From contig NZ_CAJNOB010000045.1 in NCBI RefSeq assembly GCF_905250085.1, positions 1 through 64,000 of the forward strand: a stretch of 64,000 nucleotides of DNA, in the 5' to 3' direction. The notes under the pieces were generated by a model. It did not search any database. It saw only the letters and a program-made list of their open reading frames with translations, and had not been told where the DNA came from. This DNA comes from Candidatus Methylacidithermus pantelleriae (GTDB taxonomy: Bacteria > Verrucomicrobiota > Verrucomicrobiia > Methylacidiphilales > Methylacidiphilaceae). The position numbers were made by a program, and so were the translations under genes. Below are positions 26,648-36,982 of the stretch, one piece after another. Each line of letters opens with the position of its first letter. Positions within the stretch are counted from its first letter, which is position 1.

Positions 26648-29164
26648 GCGGCTCGGTTTCCTTCAAGCATCGGGCTCGTACGGGTAAGTCGCCTGGAAGT
26701 AAATGAGCAGTCAGAAGTTTTTCTTACTGTGGGATTGAATAAGGTTTGGCGGGATCGGTTCCTAAGGGACAGGTTACACCAGAGCTTGAGCATGCGCGGC
26801 AAGAGGGTCGTGTTTCACCGCACGGCAGCCACCCATCCGAGTTCTTTGCGATGCATTGTGCTTTTTTCCACGAGCCCAAGGAACCTTTTTGCGGATCAAA
26901 ATAGGTTTTTGGGTAAGCCTAGTGTCAAGGACTGCGCCCAGAAACCACAAGACCCGCCGACTGGTATCATAGTAGCGCGGGATGAGCCGTCCCTCCTTGG
27001 GGCGATGGGCAATGAGAGCACCCCATAGCCCGCAAGCGCGGCCATTTACCTTGGCGTTCCCCAATATAGGGGAAAAAGAGTAGTCCTGGAAATCGTCGAA
27101 ACCGTTCCCTTGGGGGTATCCTTGCCTCAGCAACGAGTTTTGCCGGTGGAGGAGCGTTGAGTTTTGGGGAATGGTCGGCCAAGCTTCCGGGATGTGTATT
27201 TTTTCGTATAACCTCCCTAAGGGAACCGGCGATCCCACTCGCGGGAGGAATTGCAGTTGGGTAAAGTGGAATATGGTGTGCATCCCTTGACGCGAGGCCG
27301 ATGTGGCTATAATCCGCCGATCGTTGCTGCAACCCGGCAGGCCGGGAGCCAAACGAAGCCGTGCACCAGTTTACGTTTCATAGCTCGCAGTGCTCATTGC
27401 GGCTGGCGAAGGCCGATAGTACAGGACCGGTAAGGTCTTCAGAGGACAAGCAGTTGTCGCTACGCGGCTTTTCGGGTAGGTGTTAGACTCTTCTTGGCTA
27501 AAGGGGGATCAGACCTTTCAGCCGTTTCCGCAAGTGGTGACGTGGCGACCCACGTTGAGGACGGAGCGACCTCTGTCTTGCATCGACCAAGCGTGGCATC
27601 TCGCGGTTTAGGCTGCTCGGATCATAAGGAAAAAGGGCTAGCACATATCGAGTGATGTAGGATGCGGTCATCAAGCGGAGAGGAGGCGAACCTGGTGCCG
27701 GTTCAGTGCTGAGAGTTTTTCTTGCAAGGGCTTTGCCTCCCGGAGGTGCATCTACCCGGAGTAGAGTCTGCGGAGGGGAGAAACTCACCGGAGTTACCGA
27801 AGAGTAACTTCCGCCTAAGGAACGACTGGCCGGAAACCTTAGCCTCTTCGACAAGCTGTGTGGCCCCTCTCTAGTCGGGCGTGGGGAGGGAGCCCGAGGG
27901 CGCGCGGGGACAGTCGTTTGGTCTGTCTTTTGCCCGTCTTTCCGCTGGGAACGCCATTCCTTCCCATCACCGCCGCCTCGTAGATCTCAAAGCCCGTCTA
28001 GGGATGCCGCACCCACTACCTCGACGAGGAGCGTATGTGCAGTTACTCGCTTAAGATCCCTCGTCCAATTCTGCGCGATTATGCACGACTCTCTAGGACG
28101 CTAAGAGAATCCAGTGATTCTATTCCCAGGTAAACTTTGTGTCCGGTACTGCGACCACTCATTGAAAGCTTCCACTGATTCAAGCTCTCGCTGGAGCTGG
28201 GACATAACGGTGGCGTCGAAGCTGCCGGCGGGCTTGATCCAGCACCATAGGGGGGTTTCATCCCGGCAGACACACGGAAGCCCCTGACCACTTGGGCCAC
28301 CTTTGCATAAGAAATTGGCGCGTTTACGGGCCAAGAACGTAACCTTATCGGTTTGCTTATCGTCGATTTAGAAGTAGACTGTGATTACGCCAAAGAAAAT
28401 CACGCCTGCTTCCAGGTTCACAAGGCTAACTAGGCTCCCCAAATCTCTCGCTGACTTTTCATTGCGTTCGAAAAAATCCGCGACACGCTAAAGTTCGTAG
28501 GCCTCCACCACAGGCTCTCCTTCGTTGGAAAGGTGCTTGCTCCAGCCAGTTCCTGAGGGAAAGCCTGGGGGATCCCACCGTGCTCCGGTTGCCCTCTCTT
28601 AAAAGCCAGGCGATGGGAACATAGTTACGGACCTTTGTTTCACCAGCCGCTGCAAGGCCTTCACTGTACCTACTCGCCTCGGAACCTCATCCAAAACGCA
28701 TCTCACGCTTGGCCAACGGACAGCCCAGGTACCGAACGGGCACTTTTCATTAGACCGTTCTGCAGGCGGATTCCCCTCGGCCCGTAGGCAAAAACCGGGC
28801 GAATCGACAGTCTCGGCGTCGATTTGGCCGACCAGGTTTACCGACTGTACCATATGCTAAACCGGGATAGCCCCGTCGTAAGGTCCTCAACGTTATGAGC
28901 GAGCCCGGCATATCGAACACCCATGAAGGGCGGCGCGGAGATAGACGATGCTTGCACGAGGACCCGATATCGCGTTCTGCCAATAGCTCAAGCTTTTCTA
29001 TGTCTGTTACCTCATACTTCTGCTTTTCTACGAAACATGGTTCCTACGGGAAAGATCAATCGTTGGAAGGGGAGACCGGTTTGGGCTGCTTCTATTACAA
29101 CGCTCACCGGAGGGACCATCGATAGGGAGACCCTTAAAAAAGATCTCTTGAACAAAACGGGAAA
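26648..29164. other. Gene-free stretch, 2.5 kb
   Basis: The longest gene-free stretch. Every frame is short or stop-rich; the best candidates (26774-27352, 27498-27854 and 28599-28983 on the minus strand) read as basic, Pro/Arg-rich chains without any family motif. I see no RNase P, SRP RNA or tmRNA signature. Remnants of mobile elements are plausible here but not demonstrated by any motif. Confidence 0.45.
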
Positions 29165-30361
29165 TTAATGCGATGGCAAAAAGATCGTTCTCAGCAGCGA
29201 AATGAGGATCCCAGCTGCAAGGGAGATGGACAAAAGAAGGTTCACATTAATTTTTACAAGCCATACCAACGTAGCAACCAGAAGGAAGATTGTTAAACTT
29301 ATGGGTCCGGCCAATGCGCTACGTGTTAAACTAACCGTGGCTGCGGTGATAATGGCAAAGGAGGCCGCCCGAATTCCTTCCAAAAAGTCGCATGCGATAT
29401 CGTTTTTTTCGATCAAATCCAAAAGTCGTCTTGTTGTCGCTACGTAAAGAAAGGAAGGCAAAAAGATGCCCGCCGTACCAAGCAGTGCTCCCGGCAGCCC
29501 GTTTAGTAAAAATCCTATAAAGGTAGCGGTGGTAAAAACAGGACCGGGCGTAATTTGTCCGACCGCGATGGCGTCTAAAAGGTGTCTCTCGGTTAGCCAG
29601 TGATGCCGGTGGACGAACTCCGTTTGCAAAAACCCTATGAGCACATATCCACTTCCAAAGGCGATGGCCCCGATTTTGAGGAAAAGAAAGAATAGTGTGC
29701 TTTTCGCAGGCTGGGCGAGTGGAAGCCAAGGCGTCTTTTGGAAGGCAAGTATCCAAACCCAAGGGCAAAAAAGATGCGCTTTCCGGTGAAAGGAGATTCT
29801 CTTTATAGCCACCGCTGCCAGGCCCGTACCCAAAAGAACCCATGGCTCTCCGGTTCCGAGGATTTCTGCACCAAAAGCAGCGGCGGCAAGAAGCAGTGTC
29901 GTCACTGTCGGACAAGCTTTCGGAGCCAGCTGTTCGATGGCTTGAACCAAGACAACCAGAACCGCAGGGCGGACCCAAAAAAGCCCGTCCTGCAAGAAGG
30001 GAAGCGTATGAGCGTGAACGTAGCTCCAAGCAAAGAACGTGACCAGAAGAGCGGACGGAAAAAGAAAGCAAACCCCGGCAACCACCAACCCTAAGATCCC
30101 AGCTCGCCTTGCCCCCAGATACATCGCCAGTTCTGTTGAGGTCGGGCCCGGCAGAAGGCTTGCGGCTCCCAAAAGTTGCAAAAATTCCTCCGCACTGACC
30201 CACTGAAATCGTTTGACCAGCCACTGTTCCATGAGGGCCACGTGGGCGAAGGGGCCACCAAAGGCAAGGCTTCCTAGTAGCAGAAAGGTCTGGGCAACCT
30301 CTCGGACCCGAGCGAAGGACCGTCCGATGGGTGGAGAAAGCGGCTGGCGGGGCACAGGCAA
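29165..30361 (-). CDS. chrA: Chromate transporter ChrA (CHR family, two-domain)
   Basis: 398 residues with 10-12 hydrophobic helices in two homologous halves. The first half has SLAFGGPFAHVALMEQ and the PGPTSTELAMYLG motif (about residues 60-80); the second half repeats it as IAFGSGYVLIGFLQTEFV and AVGQITPGPVFTTATFIGFLL. These are the conserved CHR motifs. ChrA expels chromate, probably with protons; some homologues have other roles. It starts with a TTG at 30361 (or GTG at 30355), because no good ATG precedes the family start; its neighbourhood has no chrB regulator. Confidence 0.85.
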   Translation of the reverse strand: MPVPRQPLSPPIGRSFARVREVAQTFLLLGSLAFGGPFAHVALMEQWLVKRFQWVSAEEFLQLLGAASLLPGPTSTELAMYLGARRAGILGLVVAGVCFLFPSALLVTFFAWSYVHAHTLPFLQDGLFWVRPAVLVVLVQAIEQLAPKACPTVTTLLLAAAAFGAEILGTGEPWVLLGTGLAAVAIKRISFHRKAHLFCPWVWILAFQKTPWLPLAQPAKSTLFFLFLKIGAIAFGSGYVLIGFLQTEFVHRHHWLTERHLLDAIAVGQITPGPVFTTATFIGFLLNGLPGALLGTAGIFLPSFLYVATTRRLLDLIEKNDIACDFLEGIRAASFAIITAATVSLTRSALAGPISLTIFLLVATLVWLVKINVNLLLSISLAAGILISLLRTIFLPSH

Positions 30362-31511
30362 ACAAGGGGAGATTTTTCATCCACAATCAACCTTTGCTTG
30401 CTGTGTGCTGCGAAAAGGGTGGATCGTCCGGTGGGTAGGAGCTTATCTCATCCGACAACGATTCCTCCGGCAGGAACCGCCCGGAGCGGCTGCCGGTGGG
30501 GTGGTAACGTGGGTGGTCGAAGCTTCGTAACGGAAAGGCCCGCAAAGAGGGATGCGGGTCGGCCGGCAGGTCCTAACGCAAGGGAACGCTCTGCCCAAGC
30601 CACCAAATCGCCAATGTGGGCACCAAGCTTTTTTCCTGAGGAACTCAAGGTCGAAGTCTTTCTGGGAAGGAGAATCATCGGTCCACTGGGGAGAGCCGCC
30701 GGGTATGGGATAAGGGCATGTCTACCAAGGGCAAGGCCGAGCAGAGGGACGCATGTGGCTGATAGCGCAAGTTCGTCCCGGATCGGCCAACGGCTGGCCC
30801 GTGGGGGTTGCCGCAAGACCGGGTGGGAGCCGGATAGGTCCATGCAAGCTAAAGAGCTAAGGTCAGAAAAAAGCCCGAGCTAGGGAAGGGGGCTTCGCCC
30901 AAAGGAAACGTCGAAAAGGGTGGGAGCGCGACGAAGAGTCTAGAGCTTCTTTGCTAGGCTTGGCAGCTCTGGAGGGCGTTGGAGGGATAGCGAACCCGGA
31001 TCGGAAAAGCTACCCTGGGCATGCTCTTGCGCCAGGGTTGTGCAAAAACCAAATGCAGGAGACCCACGCATTCGGTCGGATCGACCGGGGCATTGAAATG
31101 AGCGACGCAAAGAAAGACTGGATGCATGGCCATACCGAAAAGGGTAAGTCCCCGCTAGGGCTCTCCTCCTTCGAACTGGGTCATTCGTCGACTCTATATG
31201 GTTGGGAGTCAAGGAATGGTAGCGGAGCGAGTTTTGCTAGTTTCGTTCTCCCTAGATGATCGAGTAAACCCGCTGGAAAAAAAAGGAATACCCAGGTCCC
31301 GTTTGAGGAGAAGTTCGTTGGGTTCTTGGGCTCTTTCGGTACGCATTCGCTGCAAAAATTTGCCCTTGGAGATGGGCCGGGCTACATAAATCGGCACAAA
31401 CCCAGGTAAGGCCACCAAGCTTCCCCGATTCCGCTTTCGAACGGCCGAATCGGGCTTCACGGTCTTTTCGGGCAAAGCACAAGAGTTCCAGGAAAAGACG
31501 ACGGGATTACG
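30362..31511. other. Gene-free stretch, 1.15 kb
   Basis: Only low-complexity frames (for example 30398-30883 plus strand and 30448-30843 minus strand), Arg/Pro/Gly-rich, with no recognisable fold. It lies between chrA and the tRNA gene. Nothing I can support. Confidence 0.4.
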
Positions 31512-31587
31512 TGGCTGCCGCGCTAGGATTCGAACCTAGAACACCCAGATCCAGAGTCTGGTGTGCTACCAATTGCACCACGCGGCA
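31512..31587 (-). tRNA. trnQ: tRNA-Gln (anticodon CUG)
   Basis: A 76-nt cloverleaf on the minus strand. The acceptor stem is TGCCGCG paired with CGCGGCA, with the T1-A72 pair typical of tRNA-Gln. The D arm is GTGC...GCAC, the anticodon stem is CCAGA/TCTGG with loop CTCTGGA (anticodon CTG), and the T loop is TTCGAAT. The CCA end is encoded (31512-31514). This decodes CAG. A second glutamine tRNA (UUG) is at 57793-57866. Confidence 0.95.
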
Positions 31588-32006
31588 GTGGAAGGGCGAT
31601 ACGTACTATAGGCAGGTATTTCCCGGAAACAAGGTTTTCAAAGCCTCAAGGGAACTGGGGGTAAAACCCACACAGCGGAAACAAGCTTCGAGGCGTTTGG
31701 GCTTGTCCTGGGTCTTCGGGGATAAGAGTGGGGGTAACGACCGCTTTCGCCAGGAGGGTTTTCAACGGCGATCGTTCCGAGGAACCAGCGCGCGGTTGTT
31801 GACCGCGTTGCTCGGAAGGTTCTCAAAGAGCCGGACGCTGCTCAAAGAGAAGTCTTTCAGAAAAAGGTTCAGCATGGCGGGATTGACGCTCTGTCTTTTT
31901 GTGGGTGTCTCTCGGACAGGGGGAAACGACTTTCTGAGAAAGGTGAGCTTTTGATGGGGAGATTCTTGACCCGCGTGGCGTTCCACCCATAGCATACGGG
32001 CTAGCT
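31588..32006. other. Gene-free stretch, 0.4 kb
   Basis: Between the tRNA gene and bamD. Frames on both strands are shadows (the longest, 31511-31954, includes the tRNA itself read as protein). No further feature is visible. Confidence 0.4.
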
Positions 32007-33068
32007 ATGTGGCCTCCCTTTCGGTTTGCGATCTGGATACTGGCTTTGGAGATCTGGCTGGCTTGGCTTCCCTGGGTCCAAGGGGCTCTTGTGTGGCGGC
32101 CGGGAGAAGGGTGGATGGACGAAAGCACAGGGGCGGGCCTTTCGGCTTCCTCGTCACGGGATCAACTCGAAATTGTGCATAAGTTGGAGGCCCAAGGGGA
32201 TTACGAGGGGGCGCTTCAGGCCAGTAGGATTCTTGTGAGAAAATGGCCGTTTTCCTTTTTTGCTCCGGAAGCTCAGTTCAAGATTGGGCTGTACTTGGAG
32301 CGGCGGGGCGAGTTCTGGGAGGCGAATAAGGCTTACGATAAGATGGTGGAAAAATATCCCAATAGCCCGTTTTTCGATGAAGCATTGGAACACAAATTTA
32401 AGATTGGAAACCTCTACCTTTCCGGGGAGCCCAAAAGGCTGTGGCGGATCCCGGTTGGTTCCGCAATGGATCGTGCGGTCCAGATATTCGAAAGCATTGT
32501 TAAAGCTGCTCCTTACGGTCGGCTCGCCCCTGAGGCCCAGTTTCGATTAGGCTTGGCCAAAGAAAAACAGAAGAAGTTTGCTGAGGCTGTTACGGAATAC
32601 AACAAGGTGCTGGAGAGGTACGCCAATAGTCCGGTGGCGAGTGAGGCGCAGTACCAAATTGGCTATGCATGGATGCAGGCGTCCAGGGAACCAGAATATG
32701 ATCAAACGGCGGCTCAAAAGGCGATCGAGGCTTTTCAGGATTTCCTGGTTCGTTATCCGGATAGCGAGAAGGTAGAGGCAGCCAAGGGGCACATCGCCCG
32801 GTTGCAAGCCAAGGAAAGGGAGGGGACCTTTGCGATTGCGAAATTCTATGAGGAGCAGCATAACCTCAAGGCTGCTTTCATTTATTACAGCGATGTTGTC
32901 CGCCAGGATCCGGATTCCGAAGAGGGAAGGCTTGCCAAGAAAAAGGTGGAAGAGTTGCGACCCCGAGTAGAAAAGGACTTGGGCCTTCCTGAGGAGCGGT
33001 CGAAGTCGGTGGAAAACGACAAGCAGGCCAACGCCAAAACTTCGGATCGAGCAAATTTGCCTCAATAG
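32007..33068 (+). CDS. bamD: Outer membrane assembly factor BamD-like TPR protein
   Basis: 353 residues with a hydrophobic export segment at the N-terminus (FAIWILALEIWLAWLPWVQG) and a series of TPR-type helix pairs: LEAQGDYEGALQASRILVRKWPFS, AQFKIGLYLERRGEFWEANKAYDKMVEKYPNS, FRLGLAKEKQKKFAEAVTEYNKVLERYANS, AIEAFQDFLVRYPDS. The last third is charged. There is no lipobox Cys at the usual place, unlike E. coli BamD. In the Bam complex BamD helps fold outer-membrane proteins. The next gene, an LptE-like lipoprotein, supports an envelope-assembly operon. It could also be a YbgF/CpoB-like protein. Confidence 0.75.
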   Translation: MWPPFRFAIWILALEIWLAWLPWVQGALVWRPGEGWMDESTGAGLSASSSRDQLEIVHKLEAQGDYEGALQASRILVRKWPFSFFAPEAQFKIGLYLERRGEFWEANKAYDKMVEKYPNSPFFDEALEHKFKIGNLYLSGEPKRLWRIPVGSAMDRAVQIFESIVKAAPYGRLAPEAQFRLGLAKEKQKKFAEAVTEYNKVLERYANSPVASEAQYQIGYAWMQASREPEYDQTAAQKAIEAFQDFLVRYPDSEKVEAAKGHIARLQAKEREGTFAIAKFYEEQHNLKAAFIYYSDVVRQDPDSEEGRLAKKKVEELRPRVEKDLGLPEERSKSVENDKQANAKTSDRANLPQ

Positions 33069-33120
33069 TCATCGGCAGGGACCAGAAGTCTTGGGGTCGG
33101 TGAACGCACCGGCGAGCACC

Positions 33121-33651
33121 GTGAACTGGAAGGTGAGTACGAGGATTTCTGTGGCAGCTATGGCCCTTTTGGGTTGGCTCTTTGGGGGGTGTGCCGGGTA
33201 CCGTTTGGGCAATATTGGAGGAGAGGCGGTTCAAGGGGTCCGGAGCATCTACGTTCCCATGGTGAAAAACGAGTCCTATGCTCCGGACTTGCAAGTGGTG
33301 GTAACCAATGCCATCCAGCGGCGATTTGATACCGATGGCACGCTCCGAACCACCGACTCAGACCATGCCGATGCAGAGCTCGAAGTGGTCGTTCGGAGGA
33401 TCTACCGAGAAGCCCTCCGGCCGGAAGTTCTCGATCCTTTGGCGACCGCTCAGTATCGAGTCCATATCGAAGCCCAGGCAACACTCATCAATCGCAGGCT
33501 TGGACGGAAAACCCTCGACCATGTCAACGTTGACGGGGCGACCACCTACTTCACCCAAAAGGACATGGTAGAGGCAGAGCGGCAGGCTCTTCCGTTGGCT
33601 GCGGAGGATCTAGCGAAAAATCTGGTTTCTTTGGTCGTGGAAGGATGGTAG
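33121..33651 (+). CDS. lptE: LptE-like LPS-assembly lipoprotein
   Basis: About 176 residues from the GTG at 33121, chosen because it gives a normal lipoprotein signal peptide with lipobox LGWLFGGC (Cys24). Starts at 33100 or 33091 (TTG) are also open, so the start is uncertain. After Cys the chain carries the typical LptE beginning GYRLG and then VPMVKNESYAPDLQVVVTNAIQRRF. The family helps LptD insert LPS into the outer membrane. The end of the gene overlaps the next frame: the TAG at 33649-33651 is close to the kdsD start, indicating coupling in an envelope operon with bamD. Confidence 0.75.
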   Translation: MNWKVSTRISVAAMALLGWLFGGCAGYRLGNIGGEAVQGVRSIYVPMVKNESYAPDLQVVVTNAIQRRFDTDGTLRTTDSDHADAELEVVVRRIYREALRPEVLDPLATAQYRVHIEAQATLINRRLGRKTLDHVNVDGATTYFTQKDMVEAERQALPLAAEDLAKNLVSLVVEGW

Positions 33652-33653
33652 CC

Positions 33654-34703
33654 ATGACGGTCTCAGAAGTTTCTGGTCATCGGCAAGCTTCGGTTCACCG
33701 ACGACCTTTTCGGAACGACCAGATGGCGACTTTGGATGTCGTGGATGAGGCAAAAAAGGTTATCGCGATTGAAATCGAAGCCCTCCAGTTTGTTTCCCAA
33801 AAATTGGGTCCTTCCTTTGTCAAGGCAGTTGACCTTTTGCTTGTGACCGTTCGCAAGGGGCGAAAGATCATTGTTACGGGGATTGGCAAATCCGGTCACA
33901 TTGGAACGAAAATCGCAGCCACCCTCACCAGCACGGGAGCTCCTAGCGTTGTATTGGATACGGTTAACGCTGCGCATGGGGATCTTGGAATCGTTTCTCG
34001 AGGAGATGCCGTTTTGGCCCTGAGTTACAGTGGCGAAACGGAGGAGCTGGTTCGGATTGTGCCCTATTTCAAGCGGATGCAGGCGCGTGTGATTGCCATC
34101 ACCGGTAATCCCTCTTCCACCCTTGGCCAGAATGCTGAAGTCGTTCTTGACGTTTGCGTGCCCAAGGAAGCTTGTCCCCTTAATCTAGCTCCTACCTCGA
34201 GCACCATGGCTATGTTGGCTGTGGGGGATGCTCTGGCCATGGTCCTTTTGCAAAGGAGAGGTTTTCGGAGGGAGGACTTTGCCCGGTTTCATCCGGGAGG
34301 CAATATTGGGCGTAATCTTTTGTTGCGGGTGCAGGATATCATGCGACCTTTGGAGCGCGTGCCGGTACTCCCGCAAGAGGCTTCCGTTAAGGAGGCGCTT
34401 AGGGACTGGAACGCGAAACGAGCAGGGGCCGCTGTGGTGGTGGATGACAAGGGGAAGGTGATCGGGATTTTTACGCATGGGGATTTCGTCCGGGGCTACG
34501 AGCTTGACCCGGGAATTGGGGAGCTTCCCCTGGGCAAAGTGATGACACGCAACCCTGTAACGGTTCGCGTGGACAAACTGGCGGTGGAGGTGCTGCATCT
34601 GTTTCAAACCCATCGGGTGGATGACCTTATCGTTGTCGACGGTAAGCGTTTTCCCGTGGGTATGGTTGACACTCAGGACTTAACCAGGCATCGATTGCTA
34701 TAG
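33654..34703 (+). CDS. kdsD: Arabinose-5-phosphate isomerase (KpsF/GutQ family)
   Basis: About 349 residues from the ATG at 33654 (there is AAGGA about 8 nt upstream; an ATG at 33645 overlaps the previous stop). The SIS domain has TGIGKSGHIGTKIAATL and ALSYSGETEELVRI, with the active-site HGD (NAAHGDLGIV), followed by two CBS domains (about residues 225-345; VTVRVDKLAVEV and HRVDDLIVVDG). It interconverts ribulose-5-P and arabinose-5-P, the first step of Kdo synthesis. With the LptE-like gene next door, an LPS role is well supported. Confidence 0.88.
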   Translation: MTVSEVSGHRQASVHRRPFRNDQMATLDVVDEAKKVIAIEIEALQFVSQKLGPSFVKAVDLLLVTVRKGRKIIVTGIGKSGHIGTKIAATLTSTGAPSVVLDTVNAAHGDLGIVSRGDAVLALSYSGETEELVRIVPYFKRMQARVIAITGNPSSTLGQNAEVVLDVCVPKEACPLNLAPTSSTMAMLAVGDALAMVLLQRRGFRREDFARFHPGGNIGRNLLLRVQDIMRPLERVPVLPQEASVKEALRDWNAKRAGAAVVVDDKGKVIGIFTHGDFVRGYELDPGIGELPLGKVMTRNPVTVRVDKLAVEVLHLFQTHRVDDLIVVDGKRFPVGMVDTQDLTRHRLL

Positions 34704-34715
34704 GAGGTGGGAGAG

Positions 34716-35273
34716 GTGGTCACGGCCAGCAACGTCACTCGAGGTCAAGTGATTCTTTACCAGGAGGCACCGTGTCTGGTGATGGAAACGATGCACCGAA
34801 CGCCGGGCAATCTGCGAGGGTTCGTTCAGATGACGCTCCGCAATTTGAAAACAGGCCGGTCTTTGTCCGTGCGCTTTGCCTCCACTGATAAGCTTGAGGT
34901 TGTACCGCTGAGGCGCAGGAAGTACGAGTTTAGCTACCGGGACGGCACGACGTATCATTTCATTGATCCGGAGACCTTTGACACGGTGGAGCTGCCGGAA
35001 TCCATGGTGACCCATGCCAAAGACTATCTTTCCGAGAACCAGCCAGTAGATCTTGTCTTTATGGAAGAAACTGTGGTAGCCCTGGAGTTGCCACCTTCGG
35101 TGGCCTTGAGGGTAACCGAGGCTCCTGAATGGGTGCGAGGAGATTCGGCCACAAACGTTATGAAACCGGCAACGGTGGAGACGGGGCTAGTCGTACAAGT
35201 TCCCCTTTTTATTAAGGAAGGGGAACGAATTCGAGTGAGCACCGAAGACGGGAGATACCTGGGTCGTGCTTAG
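34716..35273 (+). CDS. efp: Elongation factor P
   Basis: 185 residues from the GTG at 34716, favoured because AGGAGG (34702-34707) lies 8 nt upstream; a GTG at 34707 overlaps that site. All three beta-barrel domains of EF-P are present: KOW-like N domain ([20 protein letters not shown]), middle domain ([21 protein letters not shown]) and C-terminal domain ([19 protein letters not shown]). It eases translation at polyproline stretches. The loop that carries the modified Lys34 in E. coli reads PGNLRGF here, with Asn32 at that position and Arg34 two residues on, which I associate with verrucomicrobia. The gene follows kdsD by about 12 bp. Confidence 0.88.
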   Translation: MVTASNVTRGQVILYQEAPCLVMETMHRTPGNLRGFVQMTLRNLKTGRSLSVRFASTDKLEVVPLRRRKYEFSYRDGTTYHFIDPETFDTVELPESMVTHAKDYLSENQPVDLVFMEETVVALELPPSVALRVTEAPEWVRGDSATNVMKPATVETGLVVQVPLFIKEGERIRVSTEDGRYLGRA

Positions 35274-35489
35274 GCCAATTACGCCGGGAAGCCGGTGGCA
35301 AGATGTTGAGGGCCTGGCGCGGTCCAGGGGTGAGGGAAAAACAGGAAAAACAGCGGGGCAAAACTTTGTGAGTTGCCGTGGGACCTTTCCCAAAGGAATT
35401 GGGGTTGCTGTAGGGTGGTGGAACTTTGAGCTAAGAATGGTCTTTTACCGTGGCCTAGTGCAAAACGGTTGCCGCAACGGGCAGAAGTA

Positions 35490-36452
35490 ATGGAAGATCC
35501 TCATCCCCTCCAAATTTTTACGGGCAATTCAAATCGGGTATTGGCGCAAAGAATCGCCGATTACGTCGGCATTCCGCTTGGGGCTGCCTCGGTGAGCTCT
35601 TTTCCCGATGGAGAAACCTTTGTCAAAATCAACGAAAATGTTCGGGGACGCGACGTGTTTATCGTCCAGCCGACGTGCCCGCCAACGAATCATAACTTGA
35701 TGGAGCTTTTGATTCTCATCGATGCGGCACGAAGAGCCAGTGCCCATCGGATCACAGCCGTTCTTCCGTACTACGGATACGCACGGCAGGATCGCAAGGA
35801 CCAGCCCAGGGTTGCCATTACCGCCAAGCTAGTGGCTAACCTGCTAGTTGCCGCTGGAGCGAATCGGATTTTGACCATGGATCTTCATGCGCAGCAGATC
35901 CAGGGATTTTTTGATATCCCTGTGGATCATCTGTATGCGGCACCGGTACTTTATCACTATCTTCGCAAGAAGGATTTAAAGGAATTGGTCGTGGTTTCAC
36001 CTGATGTGGGTGGCATCAAATTAGCATCCTCGTATGCGGCACTTTTGGAGGCCGGGCTTGCTTTAGTTGTCAAGCGCCGGATCGATCCTACCTCAACAGA
36101 AGCCCTTTTTGTCGTGGGAGATGTAGAGGGTAAGGATGTCCTCATTGTCGATGATATTGTGGAAACGGCTGGAACGCTTGTCTCAGCAGCTGCGATTCTA
36201 AAGCGCAAAGGGGCAGCCCGCATTTTTGCTGGGGTTAGCCATGCAGTTCTCAACGAGATTGCGATTCAGCGGCTACAGCAATCTGCGATTGAGGAACTCA
36301 TTACGACCAATTCTGTTCCGGTGCGAGAGGTTGAAGGGGTACCGATTACGGTGCTGGATATTGCTCCGTTATTGGGCGAAGCAATCCGACGGATCCATAA
36401 TGAGCAATCGGTCTCATCTCTTTTTCAAATCGACGGGAAGGTGATCACGTGA
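35490..36452 (+). CDS. prs: Ribose-phosphate pyrophosphokinase
   Basis: 320 residues from the ATG at 35490; a TTG at 35469 is open but less likely. Makes PRPP from ribose-5-phosphate and ATP for nucleotide, His and Trp synthesis. Conserved segments: FPDGETFVKINENVRGRDVF, the ATP/ribose-binding YYGYARQDRK, the Mg/ATP site TMDLHAQQIQGFF, and the PRPP loop VLIVDDIVETAGTL. The end overlaps the Lrp gene by GTGA, so the pair is translationally coupled. Upstream is an intergenic region of about 215 bp without a clear terminator after efp. Confidence 0.93.
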   Translation: MEDPHPLQIFTGNSNRVLAQRIADYVGIPLGAASVSSFPDGETFVKINENVRGRDVFIVQPTCPPTNHNLMELLILIDAARRASAHRITAVLPYYGYARQDRKDQPRVAITAKLVANLLVAAGANRILTMDLHAQQIQGFFDIPVDHLYAAPVLYHYLRKKDLKELVVVSPDVGGIKLASSYAALLEAGLALVVKRRIDPTSTEALFVVGDVEGKDVLIVDDIVETAGTLVSAAAILKRKGAARIFAGVSHAVLNEIAIQRLQQSAIEELITTNSVPVREVEGVPITVLDIAPLLGEAIRRIHNEQSVSSLFQIDGKVIT

Positions 36453-36952
36453 AACAAACGAAATCCCTTTTTACCGAAAGTCTTCTCAAACTATTGGAAG
36501 AAAACGCGCTTCGTTCGCTGGACACCTTAGCAAAGCTTTTGGGCCGCTCGCCGGAAGAAGTAGCTCAAGAGATTCGGAGGTTGGAGCAACAGAAGGTGAT
36601 CCTTGCCTATAAGGTGATCCTGGACCAAGAAAAGCTCCAACGTCATGTCGTTCAGGCAGTGATTGAGGTTAAAATTACCCCCGAGCGGGGAGGCGGGTTT
36701 GACCGGCTGGCCTCCCGGATTGCCCATTATCCGGAGGTCCGTTCCTGTTTCCTCATGAGTGGCTCCTATGACCTACTGGTGTTTGTCGAAGGGCGCAGCC
36801 TGCGTGAAGTAGCGACCTTTGTCTCCGAAAAACTCGCCACCCTTAAAGGTGTGCTTTCAACCGCTACTCACTTTCTCTTAAAGACGTACAAGGAGCAGGG
36901 GGTTCTAGTAGGCGAGCCCGAAGAAGGAGACAGACTAGCCATTTCGCCGTAA
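36449..36952 (+). CDS. Lrp/AsnC-family transcriptional regulator
   Basis: 167 residues. N-terminal winged HTH (SLDTLAKLLGRSPEEVAQEIRRLEQQKVILAYKVI) followed by a RAM/ACT-like domain (VQAVIEVKITPERGGGFDRLASRIAHYPEVRSCFLMSGSYDLLVFVEGRSL) as in Lrp/AsnC. These regulators respond to amino acids and often control aminotransferases, such as the gene 30 bp downstream. It starts with GTG at 36449, overlapping the prs stop. Likely part of a prs-lrp-aminotransferase operon, so a role in amino-acid metabolism is inferred. Confidence 0.85.
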   Translation: MKQTKSLFTESLLKLLEENALRSLDTLAKLLGRSPEEVAQEIRRLEQQKVILAYKVILDQEKLQRHVVQAVIEVKITPERGGGFDRLASRIAHYPEVRSCFLMSGSYDLLVFVEGRSLREVATFVSEKLATLKGVLSTATHFLLKTYKEQGVLVGEPEEGDRLAISP

Positions 36953-36982
36953 GATTGGGGGCGGCGCGTCTCCAAGCTGACC

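Noticed and set aside
27498-27854. A 118-codon minus-strand frame, possibly a transposase or reverse-transcriptase relic
   Set aside because: Pro/Arg-rich and without catalytic motifs; no support for any family.
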